A stretch of 6,694 nucleotides of DNA. It comes from an uncultured Rhodospirillales bacterium. GTDB lineage: Bacteria > Pseudomonadota > Alphaproteobacteria > Acetobacterales > Acetobacteraceae. A program made the position numbers and the translations under genes. Below the pieces are notes generated by a model. That model worked only from the letters and a program-made list of their open reading frames with translations. It did not search any database and was not told where the DNA came from. The first letter of the stretch is position 1. Every line of letters starts with the position of its first letter. The stretch spans positions 1 through 6,694 of the forward strand of contig CAIYPH010000330.1 in NCBI GenBank assembly GCA_903928045.1, given 5' to 3'. Below, piece after piece: positions 1 through 6,035 of this stretch.

Positions 1-2008
1 CGAGGCCGCAAAGGCGCAGGTGGAGGCCGGGGATTTCGCCGTCGCCTCCGTTGAGCGCCGCCGCGTCAAACGCAACCCGCCGCCGCCCTTCACCACCTCC
101 ACTTTGCAGCAGGAGGCCTCCCGCAAGCTCGGCTTCGGCGCCCAGCAGACGATGCGGGTCGCCCAGGGGCTCTATGAGGGCGTCGATATCGGCGGTGATA
201 CCGTCGGCCTGATCACCTATATGCGAACCGATGGCGTGCAGATGGCGCAGGAGGCGATCACCGCCATTCGCGGCCACGTGCAGGGCAGCTACGGCAATGA
301 CTATCTGCCGGCCGCGCCGCGCGAATATACCAGCCGCGCCAAGAACGCTCAGGAGGCCCACGAGGCGATCCGCCCCACTGATGTCTCCCTCACACCGGAC
401 GATGCCGGCCGCTACCTAAGCCCCGACCAGCGCCGCCTCTATGAACTCGTCTGGAAGCGCGCGGTCGCCAGCCAGATGCAGTCGGCCGAACTTGACCAGG
501 TCACGGTCGAGACCGCCGATCCCGGCAAGCCCGCCGGCCCCCGCCTGCGCGCCACCGGCTCCATCCTTGCCTTTGACGGCTTCCTCAAGCTCTACCGCGA
601 GGATCAGGACGACGGGGCCGATGGCGGCGAGGACGATAACCGCATGCTGCCGCCGATGCGCGAGCGCGATCCGCTGCGCCACGGCAGCGCGCCGCAGGGG
701 TGGGTCAGCGCCGATCAGCACTTCACCCAACCGCCGCCGCGCTTCTCCGAGGCCAGCCTGGTGAAGAAGATGGAGGAGCTCGGCATCGGGCGCCCCTCCA
801 CCTACGCCTCGATCCTGACCGTTCTGCAGGACCGCACCTACGTCAAACTCGACAAGAAGCGCTTCGTCCCCGAGGACCGCGGCCGCCTCGTCACCGCCTT
901 CCTGACCAGCTTCTTCGAGCGCTACGTTGACCCCGGCTTCACCGCCGGGCTTGAGGAGCAGCTTGACGATATCTCGGGCGGGCGGGCCAATTGGCGCGCG
1001 GTGATGCGCGCCTTCTGGGAGCAGTTCTCCAAGGCGATCGAGAATACCCGCGAGCTCAAGATCAGCGACGTCATTACCGCGCTCGACAATGATCTCGGCC
1101 CGCACTTCTTCCCGATCCGGGAGGACGGCACCGACCCGCGCGGTTGCCCCTCCTGCAACAAGGGACGGCTTGGCCTCAAGCTCGGGCGGCACGGCAGCTT
1201 CATCGGCTGCTCGAACTATCCGGAATGCCAATACACCCGCCGCCTCGCCATCGATGGCGCGGAGGAGGATGGCGGCACGCTGAAGGAGGGGATGCGCGAG
1301 CTTGGCCATCACCCCGAGAGCGGCGAGGCGGTGACGGTGCGCCGTGGCCCCTACGGCGTGTACGTGCAGCAGGGCGAGCAGGAGGCCGGTGCCAAGCGCA
1401 AGCCGCGCCGGGCCTCGCTGCCCAAGGGCGTGGAGGGTGACAGCGTGACGCTGGAGCAGGCGCTTGGCCTGCTCTCACTGCCGCGCGAGGTGGGGCCGCA
1501 CCCCGAAACCGGCGAGATCATCGAGGCCGGACTCGGCCGCTTCGGGCCTTTCGTGAAGATGGGCGGCGTGTTCGCCTCGCTCGACAAGGATGACGACGTG
1601 CTGACCGTCGGGCTCAACCGGGCGGGGGATGTGCTGGCGCAGAAACTCGCCTCGGTGCGCACGCTTGGCCCGCATCCCAAGGACAAGGAGCCGGTGCTGG
1701 TGCGCAAGGGCCGCTTCGGCCCCTATGTGCAGCACGGCAACACCGTCGCCACCCTGCCGCGCGACCTCACGATGGACGACATCGCGATGGAGCAGGCGGT
1801 GGCGCTGCTGGTCGAGAAGGGCAAGGTGCTGAAACCGCGTGGCTTCGCAGCCCGCAAGGGTGCCAAGGCGGCCAAGCCGGCGGCGGTGAAGGAGCCGAAG
1901 GTGAAGGCCGAGAAGCCGGCCGCCGCCGCGAAAAAACCCGCGGCCAAAAAGCCGGCTGCCAAGAAGCCCGCCGCCAAGAAGAAGCCGCCGGCCAAGGCCA
2001 AAACCTGA
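1..2008 (+). CDS. topA: DNA topoisomerase I (type IA), 5'-truncated by window edge
   Basis: TopA relaxes negatively supercoiled DNA by cutting and passing one strand through a covalent phosphotyrosine link. The reading frame is open from base 2, so the GTG at 20 is internal; the Toprim domain must lie left of the window. Numbering from that GTG, the active-site tyrosine is Y67 in ITYMRTDG (codon 218-220), with R69 beside it. The conserved HEAIRPT (114-120) and IGRPSTYASI (256-265) motifs follow. A single four-cysteine zinc ribbon uses C376, C379, C397 and C403. Three cysteine-free C-terminal repeats follow, with cores near 427-451, 490-521 and 549-580 (GRFGPFV and GRFGPYV are the clearest). 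The protein ends in a Lys/Ala/Pro-rich tail from about residue 612. The Gly after RTD, where E. coli has Ser, is as far as I recall usual in this class. Identification is firm. The gene is directly followed by rnr, one base apart. Confidence 0.97.
   Translation, partial: EAAKAQVEAGDFAVASVERRRVKRNPPPPFTTSTLQQEASRKLGFGAQQTMRVAQGLYEGVDIGGDTVGLITYMRTDGVQMAQEAITAIRGHVQGSYGNDYLPAAPREYTSRAKNAQEAHEAIRPTDVSLTPDDAGRYLSPDQRRLYELVWKRAVASQMQSAELDQVTVETADPGKPAGPRLRATGSILAFDGFLKLYREDQDDGADGGEDDNRMLPPMRERDPLRHGSAPQGWVSADQHFTQPPPRFSEASLVKKMEELGIGRPSTYASILTVLQDRTYVKLDKKRFVPEDRGRLVTAFLTSFFERYVDPGFTAGLEEQLDDISGGRANWRAVMRAFWEQFSKAIENTRELKISDVITALDNDLGPHFFPIREDGTDPRGCPSCNKGRLGLKLGRHGSFIGCSNYPECQYTRRLAIDGAEEDGGTLKEGMRELGHHPESGEAVTVRRGPYGVYVQQGEQEAGAKRKPRRASLPKGVEGDSVTLEQALGLLSLPREVGPHPETGEIIEAGLGRFGPFVKMGGVFASLDKDDDVLTVGLNRAGDVLAQKLASVRTLGPHPKDKEPVLVRKGRFGPYVQHGNTVATLPRDLTMDDIAMEQAVALLVEKGKVLKPRGFAARKGAKAAKPAAVKEPKVKAEKPAAAAKKPAAKKPAAKKPAAKKKPPAKAKT
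1931..1975 (+). repeat. Three 15-base tandem units encoding KKPAA in the TopA tail
   Basis: Three consecutive in-frame 15-base units (1931-1945, 1946-1960, 1961-1975) each encode Lys-Lys-Pro-Ala-Ala; a degenerate fourth unit continues to about 1990. The copies differ at synonymous positions (AAAAAA, AAAAAG and AAGAAG for the Lys pair), so they are not a recent perfect duplication. The product resembles histone H1-like basic tails that bind DNA non-specifically. The repeat is direct observation; the DNA-binding role is inference. Confidence 0.85.
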
Positions 2009-2009
2009 G

Positions 2010-4250
2010 ATGAAACGCTCCGGCCGACCGGGCGCACGCGCCGCCGGTGGCAAGGACAAGCGGCCGGGCACCCGCGGCGCCGGCATGGCGCCACGGCCGA
2101 GCGGGGCACCCAGCCGCGAGGAGATCCGCCGCTTCATCGAGACCACGCCAGGCCATGTCGGCAAGCGCGAGGTGATGCGCCATTTCGGCCTCGGCCCTGA
2201 GCATTCCAACGCCGTGCGCGGCCTGCTGAAGAGCCTCGGCGCCGGCGGGTCAGCGAATCGTGACGATGATCCGCCGCCCTCCCCGGCGCCCCGCGTGCGC
2301 GAACCCGAGCGTGACGTGATGGAAGTCCGCATCACCGGGATCGACTCCGACGGTGAGGCGCTGGCCCGCCCGGTGCAGTGGGAGGGCGACGGCCCGCCGC
2401 CGGCGATCGTCATGGAGGCCGAACCGCGTGGCCGCGCCGCCCTCGCCCCCGGCGAGCGCGTGGTGGCCAAGATCCACCCGATCGGGCCCGGCCGCTTCGC
2501 CGGGCGCACCCTGAAACGCCTGACCGAGGCGCCCGCCCGCGTGCTCGGCGTCTACCGCCCTGGCACGGGCGGCCATGGCCGCATTGAGCCGACCGACCGG
2601 CGGGTGAAGGCGGAATGGGCGGTGCCACCCGGGGAGAGTGGCGGCGCGGAGGCAGGCGAAATCGTGCTGGGCGAGCCCCTGCCCTCCCGCGGCTACGGCA
2701 TGAAGCCGGTGCGCATCATCGAACGCCTCGGCAACATGGGTGATGCCCGCGCGGTATCCCTCATCGTCATCCACACCCACGACATCCCCACCGAATTCTC
2801 CGCCGAGGCTCTCGCCGAGGCCGACAAGGCGCGCGCCACCCCGGTGCGCGGCCGCACCGACCTGCGCGATACACCGCTGGTGACGATCGATGGCGAGGAT
2901 GCGCGGGATTTCGATGACGCGGTGTTCGCTGAGCGCACCGCGAGCGGCTTCCGCCTCATCGTCGCCATCGCCGATGTCGCACATTACGTGCGGCCGGGCT
3001 CGGCCCTCGACCGGGCGGCGCGGACGCGCGGCAATTCCTGCTACTTCCCCGATCGCGTGGTGCCAATGCTGCCGGAGGTGCTCTCCAACGGTTGGTGCAG
3101 CCTGCGCCCGGCGGAGGATCGCGGCTGCCTGTTCGTGGAGATGACGCTCGACGGCACCGGCCGTAAAACCGGCCACCGCTTCGGCCGCGGCCTCATTAAG
3201 AGCGCCGCCCGCCTCACCTATGAGCAGGTGCAAGCGGCGCAGGATGCTGGCGAGGACCTCGGCCTGCCCGTCCCCGCCCTCTACGACGCCTTCCGCGCCC
3301 TGCTCGACGTGCGCAACGCCCGCGGCACGCTGGATCTCGATCTGCCGGAGCGCCGCGTGGTGCTGGACGAGGCGGGCAAGGTTGCCTCCGTCGCCCCGCG
3401 CCCCCGGCTCGACAGCCATCGGCTGATCGAGGAGTTCATGGTGCTGGCCAATGTCTGCGCCGCCGAGGAGTTGGAGCGGCTGCACCAGCCCTGCGTCTAC
3501 CGCATCCACGCGCCGCCCTCGGAGGAGAAGCTCGAGACGCTGCGCACCTTCCTGCGCGGCTTCGACATCGCCTTGCCGCCGGGCGGACAGATCCATCCGC
3601 GCGACCTTGACCGCGTGCTGAAGCGCGTCGCCGGCACCGAGGAAGGGCCGCTGGTGAACGAGGTGGTGCTGCGCAGCCAGATGCAGGCGGCATATGACGT
3701 GGAGAATATCGGCCATTTCGGCCTCGCGCTGCCGCGCTACGCCCATTTCACCAGCCCGATTCGGCGCTGTGCGGACCTCATGGTGCATCGCGCCCTCATT
3801 GCCGGACTGAAGCTCGGTGTCGGCGGGTTGGAGCCGGGCGATGGCGCCCATTTCGCCGAGACCTGCGAGCACATCACCGCCACCGAACGCCGCGCCGCCC
3901 TGGCCGAGCGCGACGCGACGGACCGCTACCTCGCCGCCTTCATGATGGACAAGGTGGGCGCCACGTTTGACGCGCGCATCTCCGGCGTCACCCGGTTCGG
4001 CCTGTTCGTCACCGTCGCCGGCAATGGCGCGAGCGGCCTGGTGCCGATCTCGACCTTGCCGGAGGATTTCTACATCCACGACGAGGCGACGCAGACGCTC
4101 ACCGGGCGGCGCAACGGGTTGGTGTTCCGGCTTGCCCAGGAGGTCGAGGTGCGGCTCTCCGAGGCGAGCCCGGTGACGGGCGGGCTGGTGTTCCACATCC
4201 TGCAAGGCCCGGGCGGCCGTGCGCCACGGCAGCGCTGGAAGCGGCGATGA
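2010..4250 (+). CDS. rnr: Ribonuclease R (RNB-family 3'-5' exoribonuclease)
   Basis: RNase R degrades RNA processively from the 3' end in the cytoplasm and can pass through structured RNA. It takes part in mRNA, rRNA and tmRNA-linked quality control. The 746-residue protein shows the family's domain order. A basic leader is followed by a winged-helix-like segment (about 34-75), cold-shock-type domains (about 105-260), and the RNB catalytic domain (about 285-600). A C-terminal S1 domain (about 648-731) ends the protein. The four metal-binding aspartates are D294, D300, D302 and D303 in TIDGEDARDFDDA. The TSPIRR motif (581-586) supplies the conserved arginine, and LIEEFMVLAN lies at 472-481. 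The C-terminal basic tail is short (ending RQRWKRR), much shorter than in E. coli RNase R. The ATG at 2010 lies one base after the topA stop, with only a weak AAGG (1994-1997) ahead, which suggests coupled translation. An internal ATG at 2085 would remove only the basic leader and is the alternative start. Confidence 0.96.
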   Translation: MKRSGRPGARAAGGKDKRPGTRGAGMAPRPSGAPSREEIRRFIETTPGHVGKREVMRHFGLGPEHSNAVRGLLKSLGAGGSANRDDDPPPSPAPRVREPERDVMEVRITGIDSDGEALARPVQWEGDGPPPAIVMEAEPRGRAALAPGERVVAKIHPIGPGRFAGRTLKRLTEAPARVLGVYRPGTGGHGRIEPTDRRVKAEWAVPPGESGGAEAGEIVLGEPLPSRGYGMKPVRIIERLGNMGDARAVSLIVIHTHDIPTEFSAEALAEADKARATPVRGRTDLRDTPLVTIDGEDARDFDDAVFAERTASGFRLIVAIADVAHYVRPGSALDRAARTRGNSCYFPDRVVPMLPEVLSNGWCSLRPAEDRGCLFVEMTLDGTGRKTGHRFGRGLIKSAARLTYEQVQAAQDAGEDLGLPVPALYDAFRALLDVRNARGTLDLDLPERRVVLDEAGKVASVAPRPRLDSHRLIEEFMVLANVCAAEELERLHQPCVYRIHAPPSEEKLETLRTFLRGFDIALPPGGQIHPRDLDRVLKRVAGTEEGPLVNEVVLRSQMQAAYDVENIGHFGLALPRYAHFTSPIRRCADLMVHRALIAGLKLGVGGLEPGDGAHFAETCEHITATERRAALAERDATDRYLAAFMMDKVGATFDARISGVTRFGLFVTVAGNGASGLVPISTLPEDFYIHDEATQTLTGRRNGLVFRLAQEVEVRLSEASPVTGGLVFHILQGPGGRAPRQRWKRR

Positions 4251-4271
4251 CACCGCCCCGGCGGGTTGTCA
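4248..4271. other. Imperfect inverted repeat covering the rnr stop codon
   Basis: TGACA (4248-4252) pairs with TGTCA (4267-4271). Inside that, CCGC (4253-4256) pairs with GCGG (4261-4264) around a CCCG loop, leaving a two-base GT bulge on the right arm. No T-run follows, so it is a poor intrinsic terminator. It could protect the rnr mRNA 3' end, act as a weak attenuator, or be an operator, since it ends one base before the candidate rpmG -35 box. The pairing is direct observation; any role is inference. Confidence 0.35.
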
Positions 4272-4272
4272 C

Positions 4273-4302
4273 TTGACGGCGCGGCCACGGATGCGCAATT
4301 AG
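4273..4302 (+). promoter_or_regulatory. Candidate sigma-70-type promoter for rpmG
   Basis: TTGACG at 4273-4278 matches the alphaproteobacterial -35 consensus (CTTGAC, with the preceding C present). After an 18-base GC-rich spacer comes AATTAG (4297-4302), one of the few AT-rich hexamers in the gap and a plausible weak -10 box. Transcription would start near 4308-4312, giving a leader of about 40 bases. This would let rpmG be expressed apart from topA-rnr. The -35 box is convincing; the -10 assignment is less so. Confidence 0.5.
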
Positions 4303-4352
4303 ACCCCTCCATCAGCGCCCGTAGTCGCGCGCCCTTCTGTTCGGAAAGTATC

Positions 4353-4520
4353 ATGGCCAAGTCCAACACCATTCAGATCAAGCTCGTGTCGACCGCCGAC
4401 ACCGGCTACTTCTACGTGACCAAGAAGAACGCCCGCGCCCAGACCGGGAAGATGGAGATGCTGAAGTACGACCCCGTCGTGCGCAAGCACGTCGCGTTCA
4501 AGGAAGCCAAGATCAAGTGA
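4353..4520 (+). CDS. rpmG: 50S ribosomal protein L33 (cysteine-free form)
   Basis: This is a 55-residue, strongly basic protein of the large ribosomal subunit, located near the E site. It starts [14 protein letters not shown], contains [12 protein letters not shown], and ends in [11 protein letters not shown], which is the usual alphaproteobacterial L33. It has no cysteines, so it is the zinc-independent (C-) form that lacks the two CxxC pairs. The ATG at 4353 is preceded by GGAAAG at 4343-4348 with a 4-base spacer. An upstream in-frame ATG at 4266 would add 29 residues overlapping the promoter region and unlike L33, so it is rejected. The gene has its own candidate promoter and a hairpin just after the stop, so it is probably monocistronic. 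Length and sequence match the family fully. Confidence 0.96.
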   Translation: MAKSNTIQIKLVSTADTGYFYVTKKNARAQTGKMEMLKYDPVVRKHVAFKEAKIK

Positions 4521-4526
4521 TCCCGT

Positions 4527-4550
4527 GCCCGGCTTCGGCCGGGCGTGTCC
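4527..4550 (+). terminator. Hairpin terminator after rpmG (possibly bidirectional)
   Basis: GCCCGGC (4527-4533) and GCCGGGC (4538-4544) form a perfect 7-bp stem closed by a TTCG tetraloop, seven bases after the rpmG stop. Two G-T pairs (4526/4545 and 4525/4546) could extend it. The downstream tract (GTGTCCTGTT) is only moderately T-rich, so termination may be partial, which is common in GC-rich genomes. The position between convergent genes fits a shared terminator. Confidence 0.6.
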
Positions 4551-4554
4551 TGTT

Positions 4555-4579
4555 GGCCGGCGTTTATGCGGCGCCGGCC
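4555..4579 (-). terminator. Palindrome spanning the pleD stop codon, possible terminator
   Basis: GGCCGGCG (4555-4562) and CGCCGGCC (4572-4579) are exact reverse complements, forming an 8-bp GC-only stem with a 9-base loop. The pleD stop codon (4564-4566) lies in the loop. On the pleD strand the stem is followed by AACAGGAC rather than a T-run, so the terminator call is weak. Together with the rpmG hairpin it gives two stacked stems within about 55 bases between the convergent genes. Confidence 0.35.
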
Positions 4580-5937
4580 GCTTGGAAGAATACCGTGCGA
4601 TTACGGCCTTCCCGCTTGGCCTGATAAAGCGCCTGGTCGGCTTCCTGCAGCAAGCGCTCCGGCGTGGTGCCTGCATGACGACCGCAGGAAATACCAATGC
4701 TCACCGTCAACGGATGCCTAAGCCCAGGCTCCGGAAAAAACTGCATGTCCGCAATCGCGGAACGCAGCCGTTCTGCTGCGGCCAGAGCATCCTCGGGGGT
4801 GGTCCCAGGCATCACCGCTGCGAATTCCTCGCCGCCGTAGCGGGCGATCGAGTCGAACACCCGGATGCGCCGGCGCAGCGAATCCGCGATCATCCGGAGC
4901 GCCTGGTCACCGATCGGATGGCCCCAACGGTCGTTGATGGACTTGAAGTGATCAACGTCGATCATCATCACGGCCAAGCGATGCGGATCGCCCGATGCCA
5001 GCAGCCCCCGCAGATGCCGCATGAGGTATCGCTGGTTATAGAACCCGGTCAGCGGGTCGGTGAGCGCCATTTCCAGGGCATGACCAAGATCGGCGCGCAA
5101 CCGGTCCTGATATATCTTGCGGCGGATCTGGTTACGAGCGCGGGCGCGGAATTCGTTTTCGTCGATCGGTCGCAGGACCCAGTCATTGGCCCCGATATCG
5201 AAGCCGCGCAGCATCCGGTCCTTCTGCTCGGGATCGGCGACCAGTAGCAGCGGCACATTCTGGGTGCGCTCAGCGGCACGCAACCGCGCCGCGAGCCGCA
5301 TCGGGTCGTCATTGGTCAGCGACAGGCTAAGCACGATGAGATCGAAATCCATCGCGCCGGCCAGTTGGAGCGCCTCGGCCTCAGAGGTTGCCCGGGCCGC
5401 CAGGATGCCCTCATGCGCCAGCGCATCCTGCATGCCGATGGTGCTCGGCTCGAAGTCATCCACCACCAGGGCGCGCGCCCCTGACACCGACGGTGGCGGA
5501 AGATTATCGCCGCCAATGCCCAGCGCGCGGGCGGTCTCGCCGCGCACCCGCCATTCGTCAAGCAGTCGCTTTAGCCGCACCAGGGACTTCGTGCGTGCCA
5601 GCAGCGTGTCATAGTCGACGGGCTTGGTGAGGAAGTCATCCGCCCCCGCCTCGAGGCCGCGCAACCGCTCCTCCGGCTCGCTGAGCGCCGTCACCATCAC
5701 GACCGGAATATGCAGTGTCCTGCCGTCCTCTTTGAGCCGGCGGCAGGTCTCATAGCCGTCGATCTCCGGCATCATCACGTCGAGCAGGATGAGGTCAGGT
5801 TGCCAAGTCTGGGCGAGCCCGATCGCATCGTAACCCGAATGCGCCGTGGCGACCTGATAGTACTCCGCCCCCAGCTTCGCCTCGAGCAGGCGCGTGTTGG
5901 CCGGAACATCGTCGACAACGAGAATGCGGGCGGTCAT
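4564..5937 (-). CDS. pleD: PleD-type response regulator diguanylate cyclase (REC-REC-GGDEF)
   Basis: It makes cyclic di-GMP from two GTP when its first receiver is phosphorylated. In Caulobacter PleD drives the loss of motility and formation of the holdfast. Counting from the ATG at 5937 the protein has 457 residues (C. crescentus PleD: 454). REC1 (1-120) is intact: D9, D10, phospho-acceptor D53, T83 and K105. REC2 (about 153-273) is degenerate: S204 sits where the aspartate should be and R256 where the lysine should be. The GGDEF domain (about 290-452) has an active GGEEF at 368-372, substrate residues D327, N335 and D344, and the product-inhibition motif RxxD as R359-D362. These match the Caulobacter numbers as I remember them. 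An ATG at 5967 would add 10 residues but lacks a ribosome site, and MTARILVVDD is the usual start. No divK lies beside it here. The activating kinase is not in the window. Confidence 0.95.
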   Translation of the reverse strand: MTARILVVDDVPANTRLLEAKLGAEYYQVATAHSGYDAIGLAQTWQPDLILLDVMMPEIDGYETCRRLKEDGRTLHIPVVMVTALSEPEERLRGLEAGADDFLTKPVDYDTLLARTKSLVRLKRLLDEWRVRGETARALGIGGDNLPPPSVSGARALVVDDFEPSTIGMQDALAHEGILAARATSEAEALQLAGAMDFDLIVLSLSLTNDDPMRLAARLRAAERTQNVPLLLVADPEQKDRMLRGFDIGANDWVLRPIDENEFRARARNQIRRKIYQDRLRADLGHALEMALTDPLTGFYNQRYLMRHLRGLLASGDPHRLAVMMIDVDHFKSINDRWGHPIGDQALRMIADSLRRRIRVFDSIARYGGEEFAAVMPGTTPEDALAAAERLRSAIADMQFFPEPGLRHPLTVSIGISCGRHAGTTPERLLQEADQALYQAKREGRNRTVFFQAAGAA

Positions 5938-5950
5938 GGGCCGCTGAATA

Positions 5951-5956
5951 TCCTTT
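5951..5956 (-). promoter_or_regulatory. Likely ribosome binding site of pleD
   Basis: On the minus strand this reads AAAGGA, 13 bases before the ATG at 5937. The spacing is longer than ideal. It is still the only purine-rich site near either candidate start: nothing similar precedes the ATG at 5967. It therefore favours the shorter 457-residue product. Confidence 0.5.
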
Positions 5957-6002
5957 CTGCCGCCCATGCGTGGTGCATGAGCGGGGCTTCGACGATCAAG
6001 TC

Positions 6003-6031
6003 ATAATATAGACAGCATCGCGGTGAAAAAA
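6003..6031 (-). promoter_or_regulatory. AT-rich patch, weak candidate promoter for pleD
   Basis: In the 98 bases between the aminotransferase stop and pleD, the minus strand reads TATATTATGA (6010-6001), the most AT-rich ten bases noticed in this gap. TATATT or TATTAT could be a -10 box. About 17 bases upstream there is only a T-run (TTTTTT, 6031-6026), a poor -35 box. If real, this would let pleD be transcribed separately from the upstream aminotransferase gene. The same T-run falls 4 bases after the aminotransferase stop but has no clear stem before it. Confidence 0.3.
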
Positions 6032-6035
6032 GCAC

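Noticed and set aside
416..1312. Open frame of 298 codons antisense to topA
   Set aside because: Shadow of the topA frame; low-complexity Ala/Gly/Leu/Glu composition and no motif, while the topA strand carries clear topoisomerase motifs.
2250..4253. Long open frame of 667 codons antisense to rnr
   Set aside because: It mirrors the codon pattern of rnr in GC-rich DNA, shows no recognisable domain, and rnr has all RNB catalytic motifs.
4266..4352. 29-codon upstream extension of rpmG
   Set aside because: It would place the promoter inside the gene, and the added residues are unlike L33, whereas the ATG at 4353 has a well-spaced ribosome site.
4525..5247. Open frame of 240 codons on the plus strand opposite pleD
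   Set aside because: It overlaps the GGDEF and REC2 coding region and starts inside the rpmG terminator hairpin; no recognisable family.
5938..5967. Ten-residue N-terminal extension of pleD from the ATG at 5967
   Set aside because: It has no ribosome site ahead, and the start at 5937 puts the I-site and GGEEF residues at the Caulobacter PleD numbers.
6026..6031. T-run after the aminotransferase stop as an intrinsic terminator
   Set aside because: No convincing GC stem lies directly before it on the minus strand.
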